Shown here one piece after another: positions 35,965 through 44,301 of a stretch of 64,000 nt of DNA. Numbering within the stretch: the stretch's first letter is position 1; each line of letters starts with the position of its first letter. The stretch is from positions 62,001-126,000 of the forward strand of contig NZ_FNBD01000010.1 in the NCBI RefSeq assembly GCF_900102165.1, written 5' to 3'. This stretch comes from Cellulophaga baltica. GTDB taxonomy: Bacteria > Bacteroidota > Bacteroidia > Flavobacteriales > Flavobacteriaceae. The translations under genes and the position numbers were made by a program. The notes below the pieces were generated by a model. The model was given only the letters and a program-made list of their open reading frames with translations, did not search any database and was not told the origin of the DNA.

Positions 35965-36441
35965 ATGAGAAAAATAGTTATCGCATTAAATGTATTGATG
36001 GTAGTTGTTTTAATGTCCTGTAAGGAAGATGCAACAAGTAAAATTAATAATTCAAATCTAGAAGCAGCAGGTCAGAGAGATGCAGCAGCAAAAATGCTAC
36101 CTGTAATGTCTTTTGAAAATGTTGAGCATGATTTTGGATCAATAGTTCAAAATACACCGCAAGAAACTGTTTTTAAATTTACAAATACAGGAGATGCTCC
36201 TTTGATCATTACAGATGCAAAGAGTACTTGTGGTTGTACAGTTCCACAATATCCTAAGGGAGCAATTGCCCCAGGAGAATCTGGAGAATTGGTAGTAAAT
36301 TTTAATGGTTCAGGAAGCAACTTAGTTACTAAAGTTGTTACGGTATCTGCGAATACAGAGAAAGGATCAGAGCAATTGAGAATAAAAGCATTTGTAACCC
36401 CTAAAGATGGTGCTTCAGTAGGGCCATTAAAACAGTCATAA
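35965..36441 (+). CDS. DUF1573 lipoprotein
   Basis: A 158-residue lipoprotein (VVLMSC, Cys19) with one DUF1573 Ig-like domain: HDFGSIVQNTPQETVFKFTN, APLIITDAKSTCGCTVPQYPKGAIAPGESGELVVNFN. The CGC motif is family-typical. Proteins of this family are abundant in Bacteroidota envelopes with no defined role. It lies between nusB and yajC. Confidence 0.93.
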   Translation: MRKIVIALNVLMVVVLMSCKEDATSKINNSNLEAAGQRDAAAKMLPVMSFENVEHDFGSIVQNTPQETVFKFTNTGDAPLIITDAKSTCGCTVPQYPKGAIAPGESGELVVNFNGSGSNLVTKVVTVSANTEKGSEQLRIKAFVTPKDGASVGPLKQS

Positions 36442-36445
36442 TTAC

Positions 36446-36742
36446 ATGTTAGAAAAATATCCATTTATTCCGCTTATTGCAATCTTCGTAGTATTTTATT
36501 TCTTTATGATTGCGCCTCAAAGAAAGAAGCAAAAGCAAGAAAAGAAATTCTCAGAAGAATTAAAAAAAGGAGATAAGGTTGTTACTAAAAGTGGAATGCA
36601 CGGAAAGGTTGTTGAGTTAAATGACAAAGACAATACCTGTGTTATAGAAACTTTAGCTGGTAAAATAAAGTTTGAACGTTCTGCTCTTTCTTTAGAGATG
36701 AGTTCTAAACTTAACGCTCCTGCGGTAATAGAGAAAAAGTAA
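36446..36742 (+). CDS. yajC: Preprotein translocase accessory subunit YajC
   Basis: A 98-residue inner-membrane protein with one N-terminal span (FIPLIAIFVVFYFFMIAPQRKKQKQ) and the cytosolic GDKVVTKSGMHGKVVEL SH3-like domain. It associates with SecDF and holo-translocon. It begins 4 nt after the DUF1573 stop. Confidence 0.96.
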   Translation: MLEKYPFIPLIAIFVVFYFFMIAPQRKKQKQEKKFSEELKKGDKVVTKSGMHGKVVELNDKDNTCVIETLAGKIKFERSALSLEMSSKLNAPAVIEKK

Positions 36743-36764
36743 GTTAACGTAGTATAATACGTTT

Positions 36765-36794
36765 AAAAAAGCACCTTGAAAAAGGTGCTTTTTT
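36765..36794. terminator. Terminator after yajC
   Basis: Stem GCACCTT/AAGGTGC (36771-36777, 36782-36788) with flanking A6 and T6, usable from both sides. Confidence 0.9.
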
Positions 36795-36822
36795 GTATTG
36801 TATGAGTTTCTGTAGTAACCTA

Positions 36823-38055
36823 TTACTTAGATTTTTTAGCCGTCAATTCGCAAATTTTCACAATTACCTGTATCGCACTTTCTATACTTTCTAAAGGAAC
36901 ATATTCATATTTTCCATGAAAATTGTGACCTCCAGCAAAAATATTAGGACAGGGTAATCCCATAAAACTTAACTGTGAACCATCAGTGCCTCCTCTGATA
37001 GGTTTTATAATAGGTGTAATGTTTAAGGACTCCATCGCTTCTTTAGCGGTTTCTACAATATGGTAGACAGGAGTTACCTTTTCTTTCATATTAAAATATT
37101 GATCTTTTACTTCAATATTTATGCATTCACCATGCGTAAATGTCAATTGATTCTTAATCGTAGAAATTAGCTTCTTTCGTTCTTCAAATAATTCTTTATC
37201 GTGATCGCGGATGATCAGTTCAATAGTCGCCTTTTCTATTTCACCAGAGATATGATGAACATGGAAAAACCCTTCACGACCTGTTGTTTTTTGAGGGACT
37301 TCATCTTCTGGGAGTAATGACATAAACTCATTAGCAATACTAATGGCGTTAATCATTTTTCCTTTTGCATACCCAGGGTGTACACTTTTACCGGAAATAG
37401 AAATCTTTGCAGAAGCCGCATTGAAATTTTCATATTCTAATTCGCCAACCTGACTACCGTCCATGGTATAGGCCCAGTCCGCTCCAAATTTTTCTACATC
37501 AAACTTATGAGCGCCGCGACCAATTTCTTCGTCAGGAGTAAAGCCAATTTTTATAGTCCCGTGTTGTATTTCAGGATGATTAATAAGGTACTCCATAGCC
37601 GATACTATTTCAGTAATTCCTGCTTTGTCATCAGCACCAAGAAGCGTAGTGCCATCTGTGGTAATTATAGTTTGCCCTTTGTATTGAAGTAAGTCATCAA
37701 AATAATCTGGAGATAGGATAATATGTTGCTCTTTATTTAAAACAATGTCTTTACCGTCATAATTTTCAATGATTTGTGGACTTACATTGGTGCCGGAAAA
37801 ATCTGGCGAAGTATCAAAATGTGCTATAAAGCCAATCACGGGAATATTCGAATTAGGACTATTACTCGGTAAGGTAGCCATGATGTAAGCATTCTCATCA
37901 ATTTCAACATCACTTAGTCCAATCTCTTTTAGTTCTTCAACCAGTTTATTTGCAAGGATCCATTGTTTTTCAGTACTAGGTGTAGATGCCGAGTGTGGGT
38001 CGCTTTGCGTGTCAACAGTAACATAACTCAAAAATCTATTAAGAATAGGGTTCAT
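36823..38055 (-). CDS. pepT: Peptidase T (M20B tripeptidase)
   Basis: A 410-residue cytosolic aminotripeptidase. M20 zinc residues are visible in GFIAHFDTSPD, the bridging Asp in TLLGADDKAGITEIV, catalytic Glu pair in GFTPDEEIGRG, MDGSQVGELEYENFNAA and the last His in NIFAGGHNFHGKYEYV. Length and domain order match E. coli PepT. Confidence 0.97.
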   Translation of the reverse strand: MNPILNRFLSYVTVDTQSDPHSASTPSTEKQWILANKLVEELKEIGLSDVEIDENAYIMATLPSNSPNSNIPVIGFIAHFDTSPDFSGTNVSPQIIENYDGKDIVLNKEQHIILSPDYFDDLLQYKGQTIITTDGTTLLGADDKAGITEIVSAMEYLINHPEIQHGTIKIGFTPDEEIGRGAHKFDVEKFGADWAYTMDGSQVGELEYENFNAASAKISISGKSVHPGYAKGKMINAISIANEFMSLLPEDEVPQKTTGREGFFHVHHISGEIEKATIELIIRDHDKELFEERKKLISTIKNQLTFTHGECINIEVKDQYFNMKEKVTPVYHIVETAKEAMESLNITPIIKPIRGGTDGSQLSFMGLPCPNIFAGGHNFHGKYEYVPLESIESAIQVIVKICELTAKKSK

Positions 38056-38184
38056 TTATTTTAGAATTTTTTATAAAAATACGAATTAGGAAATTTGAAT
38101 TGTAATTATTTAAACTATTATACTTTTTTGTCAAGGATTACGTTTGGGTTTCTATATTTCTTTTCAGTCATTCAATCCAAACAA

Positions 38185-38598
38185 ATGAATTTTAAACTTT
38201 TATTTTCTGTTATAGTTCTTTTTTTTAGCGTTATCGCAACTAATGCGCAGGCATGTATTTTAGATATAGGTAGTAAAAATGCAGATACGATTAAAACCAT
38301 TTTTCAATTAAATGAAGAGCAAACTACGGCTTTAGAAGTCTTAAGAAAAGATTTAAAGGCAGAGCGCGAGGATCAGGAGCTCGAAGTAAAGAAGCTATAT
38401 GAAAACCATCCACAAAGTACGCCAGCAGAACTTTTAATTTTAGCAGAAAAGCATAAGAACTTAGAAGATAAAATGCTAGAAACTACAGTGCGTTATGATC
38501 AAAAGCTTATCTCCGTGTTTAATGAAAAACAATATGAGCGGTATCAATTGCTTTGTGAATCAGCAAATAGAACACCCATAGAAAAACTAGTAGAATAA
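38185..38598 (+). CDS. Secreted helical protein of unknown function
   Basis: A 137-residue protein if started at the ATG at 38185, which gives a clean signal peptide (MNFKLLFSVIVLFFSVIA, cleaved after NAQ). The TTG at 38095 would put 30 unrelated residues ahead of it. The mature part is a helical, charged domain with LNEEQTTALEVLRKDLKAE and a later LLCES, loosely resembling periplasmic Spy/CpxP-type stress proteins, but without their LTxxQ repeats. Function unknown. Confidence 0.62.
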   Translation: MNFKLLFSVIVLFFSVIATNAQACILDIGSKNADTIKTIFQLNEEQTTALEVLRKDLKAEREDQELEVKKLYENHPQSTPAELLILAEKHKNLEDKMLETTVRYDQKLISVFNEKQYERYQLLCESANRTPIEKLVE

Positions 38599-38657
38599 GG
38601 TTCATTGTTGTGTTAATAAAATTAAAAACAACGCGTAAACTTAGTTGTTGATGTTTG

Positions 38658-38665
38658 TATTTTTG
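38658..38665 (+). promoter_or_regulatory. -7 box of pyrD
   Basis: TATTTTTG, 17 nt before the ATG at 38683; no clear -33 element. Confidence 0.42.
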
Positions 38666-38682
38666 TGAAAATTTAGCTTTTC

Positions 38683-39720
38683 ATGTACAAACTTATTTTA
38701 CGACCACTATTCTTTTTGTTTGATCCAGAGAAAATTCATCATTTCTCTTTCTTTATGATTAAACTTTTGGGTAAAATTGGTTTTTCTAAAATTTTCAGAT
38801 CCATTTACGTTATTGAAGACCAGAGACTAGAGCGCAAATTATTTGGACTTACCTTCAAAAATCCGGTAGGATTAGGTGCTGGTTTTGATAAAAATGCTAA
38901 ATTATATAACGAATTATCAGATTTTGGATTCGGTTTTATAGAAATAGGAACGCTTACTCCCAAGCCTCAAGATGGCAACCCTAAAAAAAGACTTTTTAGA
39001 TTAAAAGATGATCAAGCTATTATTAACCGAATGGGATTTAATAATTTGGGCGTTTTAGAAGCTGTAGAAGAGCTCAAGAAAAACCATAGAGTTATTGTTG
39101 GGGGGAATATTGGAAAAAATAAAGTAACACCGAATGAAAAAGCTACGCTAGATTACCTGATCTGTTTTAATGCACTATTTGATCATGTAGACTATTTTGT
39201 TGTAAACGTAAGTTCCCCAAATACTCCGGGCTTAAGAGAGTTACAGGATAAGGAACCTTTGACTAAGTTGTTGAATCAATTAAAATCAGAAAACACTAAA
39301 ATAGCCACCACTAAAACGGTTAAAGAAAAACCTATTTTACTTAAAATCGCTCCAGATTTGACAGATAGCCAGCTACTAGATATTATAGATATTGTAGCTG
39401 CTACCAAGATAGACGGTATTATAGCCACCAATACAACAATTAATAGACAGGGCTTAAAGTCTCATCAGTTACTTTTAGAAGAGGCTGGTGGTTTAAGTGG
39501 GAAACCCTTAGCACAACGAAGTACGGAAGTTATTCGGTTTTTGTCAGAGAAAAGTAATAAAGCTTTTCCAATTATTGGAGTTGGCGGAATTACCTCTCCT
39601 GAAGAAGCATTAGAGAAATTAGATGCTGGAGCAGATTTGATTCAATTATGGACAGGTTTTATTTATGAAGGTCCTGCCTTGGTAAAGAAAATTAACAAGG
39701 CTATTTTAAATAGAAGTTAA
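38683..39720 (+). CDS. pyrD: Dihydroorotate dehydrogenase (quinone), class 2
   Basis: A 345-residue membrane-associated FMN enzyme of pyrimidine synthesis that passes electrons to quinone. The N-terminal amphipathic segment ([19 protein letters not shown]) is class 2. Motifs are [60 protein letters not shown] with the catalytic Ser, and [28 protein letters not shown]. The stop overlaps the convergent Dabb gene by 4 bases. Confidence 0.97.
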   Translation: MYKLILRPLFFLFDPEKIHHFSFFMIKLLGKIGFSKIFRSIYVIEDQRLERKLFGLTFKNPVGLGAGFDKNAKLYNELSDFGFGFIEIGTLTPKPQDGNPKKRLFRLKDDQAIINRMGFNNLGVLEAVEELKKNHRVIVGGNIGKNKVTPNEKATLDYLICFNALFDHVDYFVVNVSSPNTPGLRELQDKEPLTKLLNQLKSENTKIATTKTVKEKPILLKIAPDLTDSQLLDIIDIVAATKIDGIIATNTTINRQGLKSHQLLLEEAGGLSGKPLAQRSTEVIRFLSEKSNKAFPIIGVGGITSPEEALEKLDAGADLIQLWTGFIYEGPALVKKINKAILNRS

Positions 39721-40130
39721 TTCGTCCAATAATCAACCACAAGAACATCTTCTAAGTGTGGAGTTAATAACGCTCCAAAAGCTTTGTGATCAGGATGTGG
39801 TAGGTATTTCTCACGGTCGGCTTCACTTTTAAAAGTCAGAAAAAAACAATGGGTAAATCCTTTGTTTAGATTTTCTGGACTATTATTTAAGCCCCACTCG
39901 TAACCAAATATTTCTTTTATTTTTTTTGGTAGTTCTTGAAAAGCGGCTTCTATTTTTGTTATATCGTCATTAGAAGTTTCTTCTTTAAATTTGAATAACA
40001 CTACGTGTCGCAATAGTTTTGTGCTGTTCAGGCTTGTAGTGTGGGTCATTTTTTCTTTTGTTGCGGTTTTTTCTTGTGCGCTAATTGTTATGAAGGCTAA
40101 CAGGGAAAGGGCTAAACTTATTGTTTTCAT
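39717..40130 (-). CDS. Secreted Dabb-domain (stress-responsive alpha/beta barrel) protein
   Basis: A 137-residue protein with signal peptide ([19 protein letters not shown]). The mature domain is a ferredoxin-like Dabb barrel: [63 protein letters not shown]. Dabb proteins dimerise and some bind small aromatic ligands; its substrate is unknown. Confidence 0.88.
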   Translation of the reverse strand: MKTISLALSLLAFITISAQEKTATKEKMTHTTSLNSTKLLRHVVLFKFKEETSNDDITKIEAAFQELPKKIKEIFGYEWGLNNSPENLNKGFTHCFFLTFKSEADREKYLPHPDHKAFGALLTPHLEDVLVVDYWTN

Positions 40131-40215
40131 GAGAAATCTTTCAGGTAAGATATAATAATCCTATTTATTAGTTTCATTTTTCTAGTTATATTTAGCATAA
40201 CAATACTTTTCTCCC

Positions 40216-40842
40216 TTGAATTACGAGCTTATATACACCTTTGTAATTACTACTGCTGCTCTTGCTATTACGCCAGGGCCAGATATTATATATGTCCTGA
40301 TGCAAAGTGTTATCAATGGTAAAAAAGATGGCATAGCAACTGCTTTTGGGTTGGTAAGTGGCTGTATAATTCATACCAGTTTATTAGCTTTTGGAGTTTC
40401 GGCATTAATCAAAGAAAACCACCTTATTCTAATAGGCATTAAGGTATTTGGAGCTTTGTATTTATTTTATTTAGCTTTTAACGTATTTAAAAGCGCAAGT
40501 GAGATTACATTAAATGTAGCTACTATTCCAAAAAAGAGTGCTTTTGCACTTTTTAAACAAGGATTTATAATGAATGTTTTGAATCCGAAAGTCACTATTT
40601 TCTTCTTAGCATTTTTTCCTGGTTTTTTATTTAGCGAAGAAATGAGTCCCGTACTTCAGTTTTATATTTTAGGTTTTATTTTTATACTAATCTCTTTCTG
40701 CGTTTTTGTACTTACTGCTATTTTATCAGGAATGGTATCTAAATATCTGAAAGCGAATAAAAAAATAGGCTTTATTCTAAAGTGGATGCAAATTATTGTT
40801 TTTATAGGTATCGGTGTCTATCTGTTATTTTCAAATAATTAG
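40216..40842 (+). CDS. LysE/RhtB-family amino-acid exporter
   Basis: A 208-residue six-span inner-membrane exporter. The family signature ITPGPDIIYVLMQSVINGKKDGIATAFGLVSG is at the N-terminus and NVLNPKVTIFFLAFFPGFL is central. The start is TTG: an in-frame TAA lies 18 nt upstream and no ATG is available before the conserved region. The next gene begins 31 nt later. Confidence 0.92.
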   Translation: MNYELIYTFVITTAALAITPGPDIIYVLMQSVINGKKDGIATAFGLVSGCIIHTSLLAFGVSALIKENHLILIGIKVFGALYLFYLAFNVFKSASEITLNVATIPKKSAFALFKQGFIMNVLNPKVTIFFLAFFPGFLFSEEMSPVLQFYILGFIFILISFCVFVLTAILSGMVSKYLKANKKIGFILKWMQIIVFIGIGVYLLFSNN

Positions 40843-40873
40843 TAGTAATTTTGAAATAGATTACAATTGGTTT

Positions 40874-41740
40874 ATGACTAACAAAGTAAAAATAATTGAA
40901 TGTCCTCGTGACGCAATGCAGGGAATAAAGACTTTTATTCCTACAGAAGAAAAGGTGAAGTATATTCAATCTTTGTTAGGCTGTGGTTTTGATACGATTG
41001 ATGTGGGTAGTTTTGTGTCTCCTAAAGCGATTCCTCAAATGATCGATACTTCAGAGATGTTATCCTCATTAGATTTGTCTAAAACTAAAAGTAAATTGTT
41101 GTCTATTGTTGCCAACGTTAGAGGGGCAGAGGACGCTGCAAAAGAAGCATGCATAGATTATTTAGGATACCCTTTTTCGATTTCAGAAAATTTTCAAATG
41201 CGGAACACGCATAAAACAATTGAAGAATCGGTAGCAATTTTACAAAAGATTCTTGAAGTGGCTAATAACGCTAATAAAGAAGTGGTAACCTATATTTCTA
41301 TGGGTTTTGGAAACCCTTACGGGGATCCATGGAATGTTGAGATTGTGGGGGAGTGGACAGAGAAATTATCAGAAATGGGAGTTAAGATTCTATCACTCTC
41401 AGATACTGTGGGTACCTCTACTCCAGACCAAATTACCTATTTATTTTCTAATTTGATTCCAAAATATCCGCATATAGAATTTGGAGCACATTTGCATACC
41501 ACACCTACTAAGTGGCATGAAAAGATTGATGCAGCTTACGATGCAGGTTGCCGTAGATTTGATGGGGCCATACAAGGGTTTGGTGGTTGTCCGATGGCTA
41601 AAGATGAGTTAACGGGAAATATGCCTACAGAAAAGATGCTTTCCTATTTTACATCGGCTAAAGCTGATAATAATGTAAATTGGATGGTTTTTGAAGCGGC
41701 TTACAATAAAGCCACCGAATTATTTTCTAAATACCATTAA
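40874..41740 (+). CDS. Hydroxymethylglutaryl-CoA lyase
   Basis: A 288-residue DRE-TIM metallolyase that cleaves HMG-CoA to acetoacetate and acetyl-CoA in leucine catabolism. The substrate loop reads ECPRDAMQGIK, metal ligands lie in FGAHLHTTPT, and the signature cysteine region is GFGGCPMAKDELTGNMPTE. The ATG at 40874 is preferred over an upstream TTG at 40814 that would overlap the exporter gene. Confidence 0.94.
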   Translation: MTNKVKIIECPRDAMQGIKTFIPTEEKVKYIQSLLGCGFDTIDVGSFVSPKAIPQMIDTSEMLSSLDLSKTKSKLLSIVANVRGAEDAAKEACIDYLGYPFSISENFQMRNTHKTIEESVAILQKILEVANNANKEVVTYISMGFGNPYGDPWNVEIVGEWTEKLSEMGVKILSLSDTVGTSTPDQITYLFSNLIPKYPHIEFGAHLHTTPTKWHEKIDAAYDAGCRRFDGAIQGFGGCPMAKDELTGNMPTEKMLSYFTSAKADNNVNWMVFEAAYNKATELFSKYH

Positions 41741-41771
41741 ATTTCTTCTACATTTATAACAAATAGTATAT

Positions 41772-41794
41772 TTATTTAGATTTAATACAAATAA
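41772..41794 (+). promoter_or_regulatory. 23-bp dyad operator, rightward imelysin operon
   Basis: Arms TTATTTAGATT and AATACAAATAA around one central base. It ends 2 nt before the -33 TTG. A copy at 51921-51943 matches at 20 of 23 positions and has the same distance to its promoter. A Fur-type repressor is a plausible binder, but that is inference. Confidence 0.65.
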
Positions 41795-41796
41795 TT

Positions 41797-41827
41797 TTGC
41801 GTGACTTCTTTTTTGATGTTAGATTTG
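41797..41827 (+). promoter_or_regulatory. Promoter of DUF4856-imelysin-HTTM-TonB operon
   Basis: TTG (41797-41799) is 20 nt from TAGATTTG (41820-41827), a close match to the Bacteroidota consensus. A small AT-rich palindrome ATTTATaATAAAT lies at 41841-41853 in the leader. Confidence 0.78.
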
Positions 41828-41870
41828 CAGCCGAAAGTTTATTTATAATAAATCTTAATAAACATTGACT

Positions 41871-43097
41871 ATGAAAAAATTGCTTTTATTACCACTTTGT
41901 GCAACTATGTTATTCGTTTCTTGTAACAAAGATGATGACAATGATTCTGGAGATAATGGATCAGATATTGTAACCCCTACCTTATATACTTTTGAAAGAG
42001 ATGGTGTTTCTACCGTAAGTTTTGGTGGACAAACAACAAGGATTTTAATGGCGGGAGAAACTACGGATGCCTTTAAGGCCTTTGAGACCGCAACGGAAGC
42101 TTCAATAAAAGCTATGTTTGCTCACGTTGAAGGTGCTGTTGATTTTTCAGATGATGATTTAAATAGCTCAGATAAAAGTATTGAGAGTAAAGTGGCTGCT
42201 TCTTCAGACTTCTTTGCCGCAAATACTACCGAAGCTGCTATTATTAAAGGAGAATTTGCAGGATATATTGAAGGTCAAATCAATGAAGTATTTCCTAATG
42301 AAAATGTTCTTGCAGCTGCAGGTGTTGCAGGTCAAATAGCAGATGGTACTTCTACAAGATATGTTAATGCTCAAGGATTGGAATACAATCAGATGTTCGC
42401 AAAATCATTATTAGGAGCTTTGATGGTAGATCAAATTTTAAATAATTATTTAAGTACCGCTGTTTTAGATGCAGAAAGCAATAGAGTTAATAACGATAAT
42501 GATGTTGTAGAAGAAGGAAAATCGTATACGTCTATGGAGCATAAGTGGGATGAAGCGTATGGCTACATTTATGGTACTTCTGAAAACCCGGAAAATCCTA
42601 ATTTAACGATTGGTGAGGATGATAAGTTCTTAAATGAGTATACAGGTCGTGTTAATGATGATACAGATTTCTCTACCATTGCAGCAGATATTTTTGAAGC
42701 TTTCAAATTAGGAAGAGCGGCTATTGTAGCTAAAGATTACGATGTACGTGATGAGCAAGCAGAAATAATTCGTGAGAATATTTCTAAAGTAATTGCAGTT
42801 AGAGGAATTTATTACCTACAACAGGCAAAAATTAAAATTGAAAATGGAGAAGTTACTGGATCTTTCCATGCATTATCTGAAGCTTATGGATTTATTTATA
42901 GCCTTAGATTTACAAGAAAGCCAGGAACAAATGATGCTTACTTTAGTAAGGAAGAAGTAGATGGATTACTTTCGCAGTTAACTGGAGATGGTGAGAATGG
43001 TCTTTGGGATTTGGAAGCAGATACCATAGAAAGTATTTCAGAAGCTATTGCTGCAGAGTTTGATTTTACTGTGGCACAGGCTGCAAGTGTTGAATAA
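41871..43097 (+). CDS. DUF4856 family lipoprotein
   Basis: A 408-residue lipoprotein (LFVSC, Cys18) with the ATG at 41871; a TTG two codons upstream is not needed. After an acidic linker (NKDDDNDSGDN) comes an all-helical domain. YNQMFAKSLLGALMVDQILNNYL and YTSMEHKWDEAYGYIYG mark DUF4856. Such proteins are often encoded next to imelysins and TonB receptors in Bacteroidota and are presumed to help metal uptake. It heads the rightward operon. Confidence 0.88.
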   Translation: MKKLLLLPLCATMLFVSCNKDDDNDSGDNGSDIVTPTLYTFERDGVSTVSFGGQTTRILMAGETTDAFKAFETATEASIKAMFAHVEGAVDFSDDDLNSSDKSIESKVAASSDFFAANTTEAAIIKGEFAGYIEGQINEVFPNENVLAAAGVAGQIADGTSTRYVNAQGLEYNQMFAKSLLGALMVDQILNNYLSTAVLDAESNRVNNDNDVVEEGKSYTSMEHKWDEAYGYIYGTSENPENPNLTIGEDDKFLNEYTGRVNDDTDFSTIAADIFEAFKLGRAAIVAKDYDVRDEQAEIIRENISKVIAVRGIYYLQQAKIKIENGEVTGSFHALSEAYGFIYSLRFTRKPGTNDAYFSKEEVDGLLSQLTGDGENGLWDLEADTIESISEAIAAEFDFTVAQAASVE

Positions 43098-43121
43098 ATT
43101 TTATTGAAAAATATATAAATT

Positions 43122-43153
43122 ACCAAGCCTTATTTAATACAATAAGGCTTGGT
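43122..43153 (+). other. Intra-operon stem-loop
   Basis: A perfect 13-bp stem (ACCAAGCCTTATT/AATAAGGCTTGGT) with a 6-nt loop between the DUF4856 and imelysin genes. There is no T-run after it. It probably protects or processes the upstream mRNA part or weakly attenuates. Confidence 0.65.
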
Positions 43154-43170
43154 TGTTGAAAAAAGTTAGT

Positions 43171-44301
43171 ATGAAAAGAACAAAAGTTTGGGGGTTTATT
43201 ATCCTTTTGAGTTTAATTGTTTTTGCTTGTTCAACAAGTGATGATGGAGGGGGTACTTCGGAAGAGACTGATGATAATTTCAACCGCAGTGCAATGCTTA
43301 TAAATTGGGCCGACAATATTATTATTCCGGCATATACCGCTTTTAATGCAGATGTTGCTGTAATGGTACAGGCTTCTTCTGTATTTACGGAAACGCCGTC
43401 TGAAGCAAATCTTCAAAATTTACGTAATGCATGGAAAGATGCTTATGTATCTTTTCAAAGTGTTTCTATGTTTGAGATAGGAAAAGCAGAGGAGTTAAAC
43501 TTTAGAAATCGTCTAAATGTATATCCAACGGATGTAACAAGTATTGAAGAAAATGTAAGCAATAATACGTACAATTTTTCACTGCCTTCCAATATAGCCA
43601 TACAAGGTTTTCCTGCAATTGATTATTTGATTAACGGTTTGGCAGGTACTGATGCGGAGATAGTGGCTTTTTATAATTCAGAATCTACTGCTACTGGGTA
43701 TAACGGTTATTTAAATGAACTTACAAATACTGTTTTAGAATTGTCTACTACCGTTTTGAATGACTGGGAAGGTAGTTACAGAAGTACTTTTGTGGCGGGT
43801 ACAAGTTCATCCGCAACAGGTTCAGTAGATAAGTTGGTCAATGATTTTCTTTACTACTACGAAAAATCGTTAAGAGCAGGTAAGATAGGAATTCCTGCAG
43901 GTGTATTTTCTGTAGATCCACTACCAGAAAAAGTGGAAGCATTATATAGTAAAGAAATTGGTAAAGAATTGTTGTTAGCTGCAATTACAGCATCTCAGAA
44001 CTTTTTTAATGGAAAAAGCTTTACATCAGCTTCAGAAGGTGAAAGCTTAAAATCATATTTAGATTTTTTAAATACCATTAAGAACGGAGATGATTTAAGT
44101 ACACTTATTAATAATCAGTTTGATATTTCTAAAACCAAAGCGGCAGAGTTAGGGAACGATTTAGCACTTCAAGTGACAACTGATAATTCTAAAATGACAG
44201 AGACTTATGATGAATTACAACGTAATGTAATATTACTTAAAGTTGATATGCTTCAAGCCTTAAGTATTAATGTCGATTTTGTCGATGCAGACGGAGATTA
44301 A
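43171..44301 (+). CDS. Imelysin-like lipoprotein (peptidase M75 family, motif altered)
   Basis: A 376-residue lipoprotein (IVFAC, Cys20) from the ATG at 43171; the TTG at 43153 falls in a hairpin and is rejected. The imelysin helical bundle is recognisable (LQNLRNAWKDAYVSFQSVSMFEIGKAEE). The conserved GxHxxE metal-binding motif appears as GFPAID (146-151), so His is replaced by Pro and Glu by Asp. The protein ends VDADGD, a tail shared with the imelysin at 48075-49160. It overlaps the HTTM gene by 1 base (TAATG). Confidence 0.87.
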   Translation: MKRTKVWGFIILLSLIVFACSTSDDGGGTSEETDDNFNRSAMLINWADNIIIPAYTAFNADVAVMVQASSVFTETPSEANLQNLRNAWKDAYVSFQSVSMFEIGKAEELNFRNRLNVYPTDVTSIEENVSNNTYNFSLPSNIAIQGFPAIDYLINGLAGTDAEIVAFYNSESTATGYNGYLNELTNTVLELSTTVLNDWEGSYRSTFVAGTSSSATGSVDKLVNDFLYYYEKSLRAGKIGIPAGVFSVDPLPEKVEALYSKEIGKELLLAAITASQNFFNGKSFTSASEGESLKSYLDFLNTIKNGDDLSTLINNQFDISKTKAAELGNDLALQVTTDNSKMTETYDELQRNVILLKVDMLQALSINVDFVDADGD

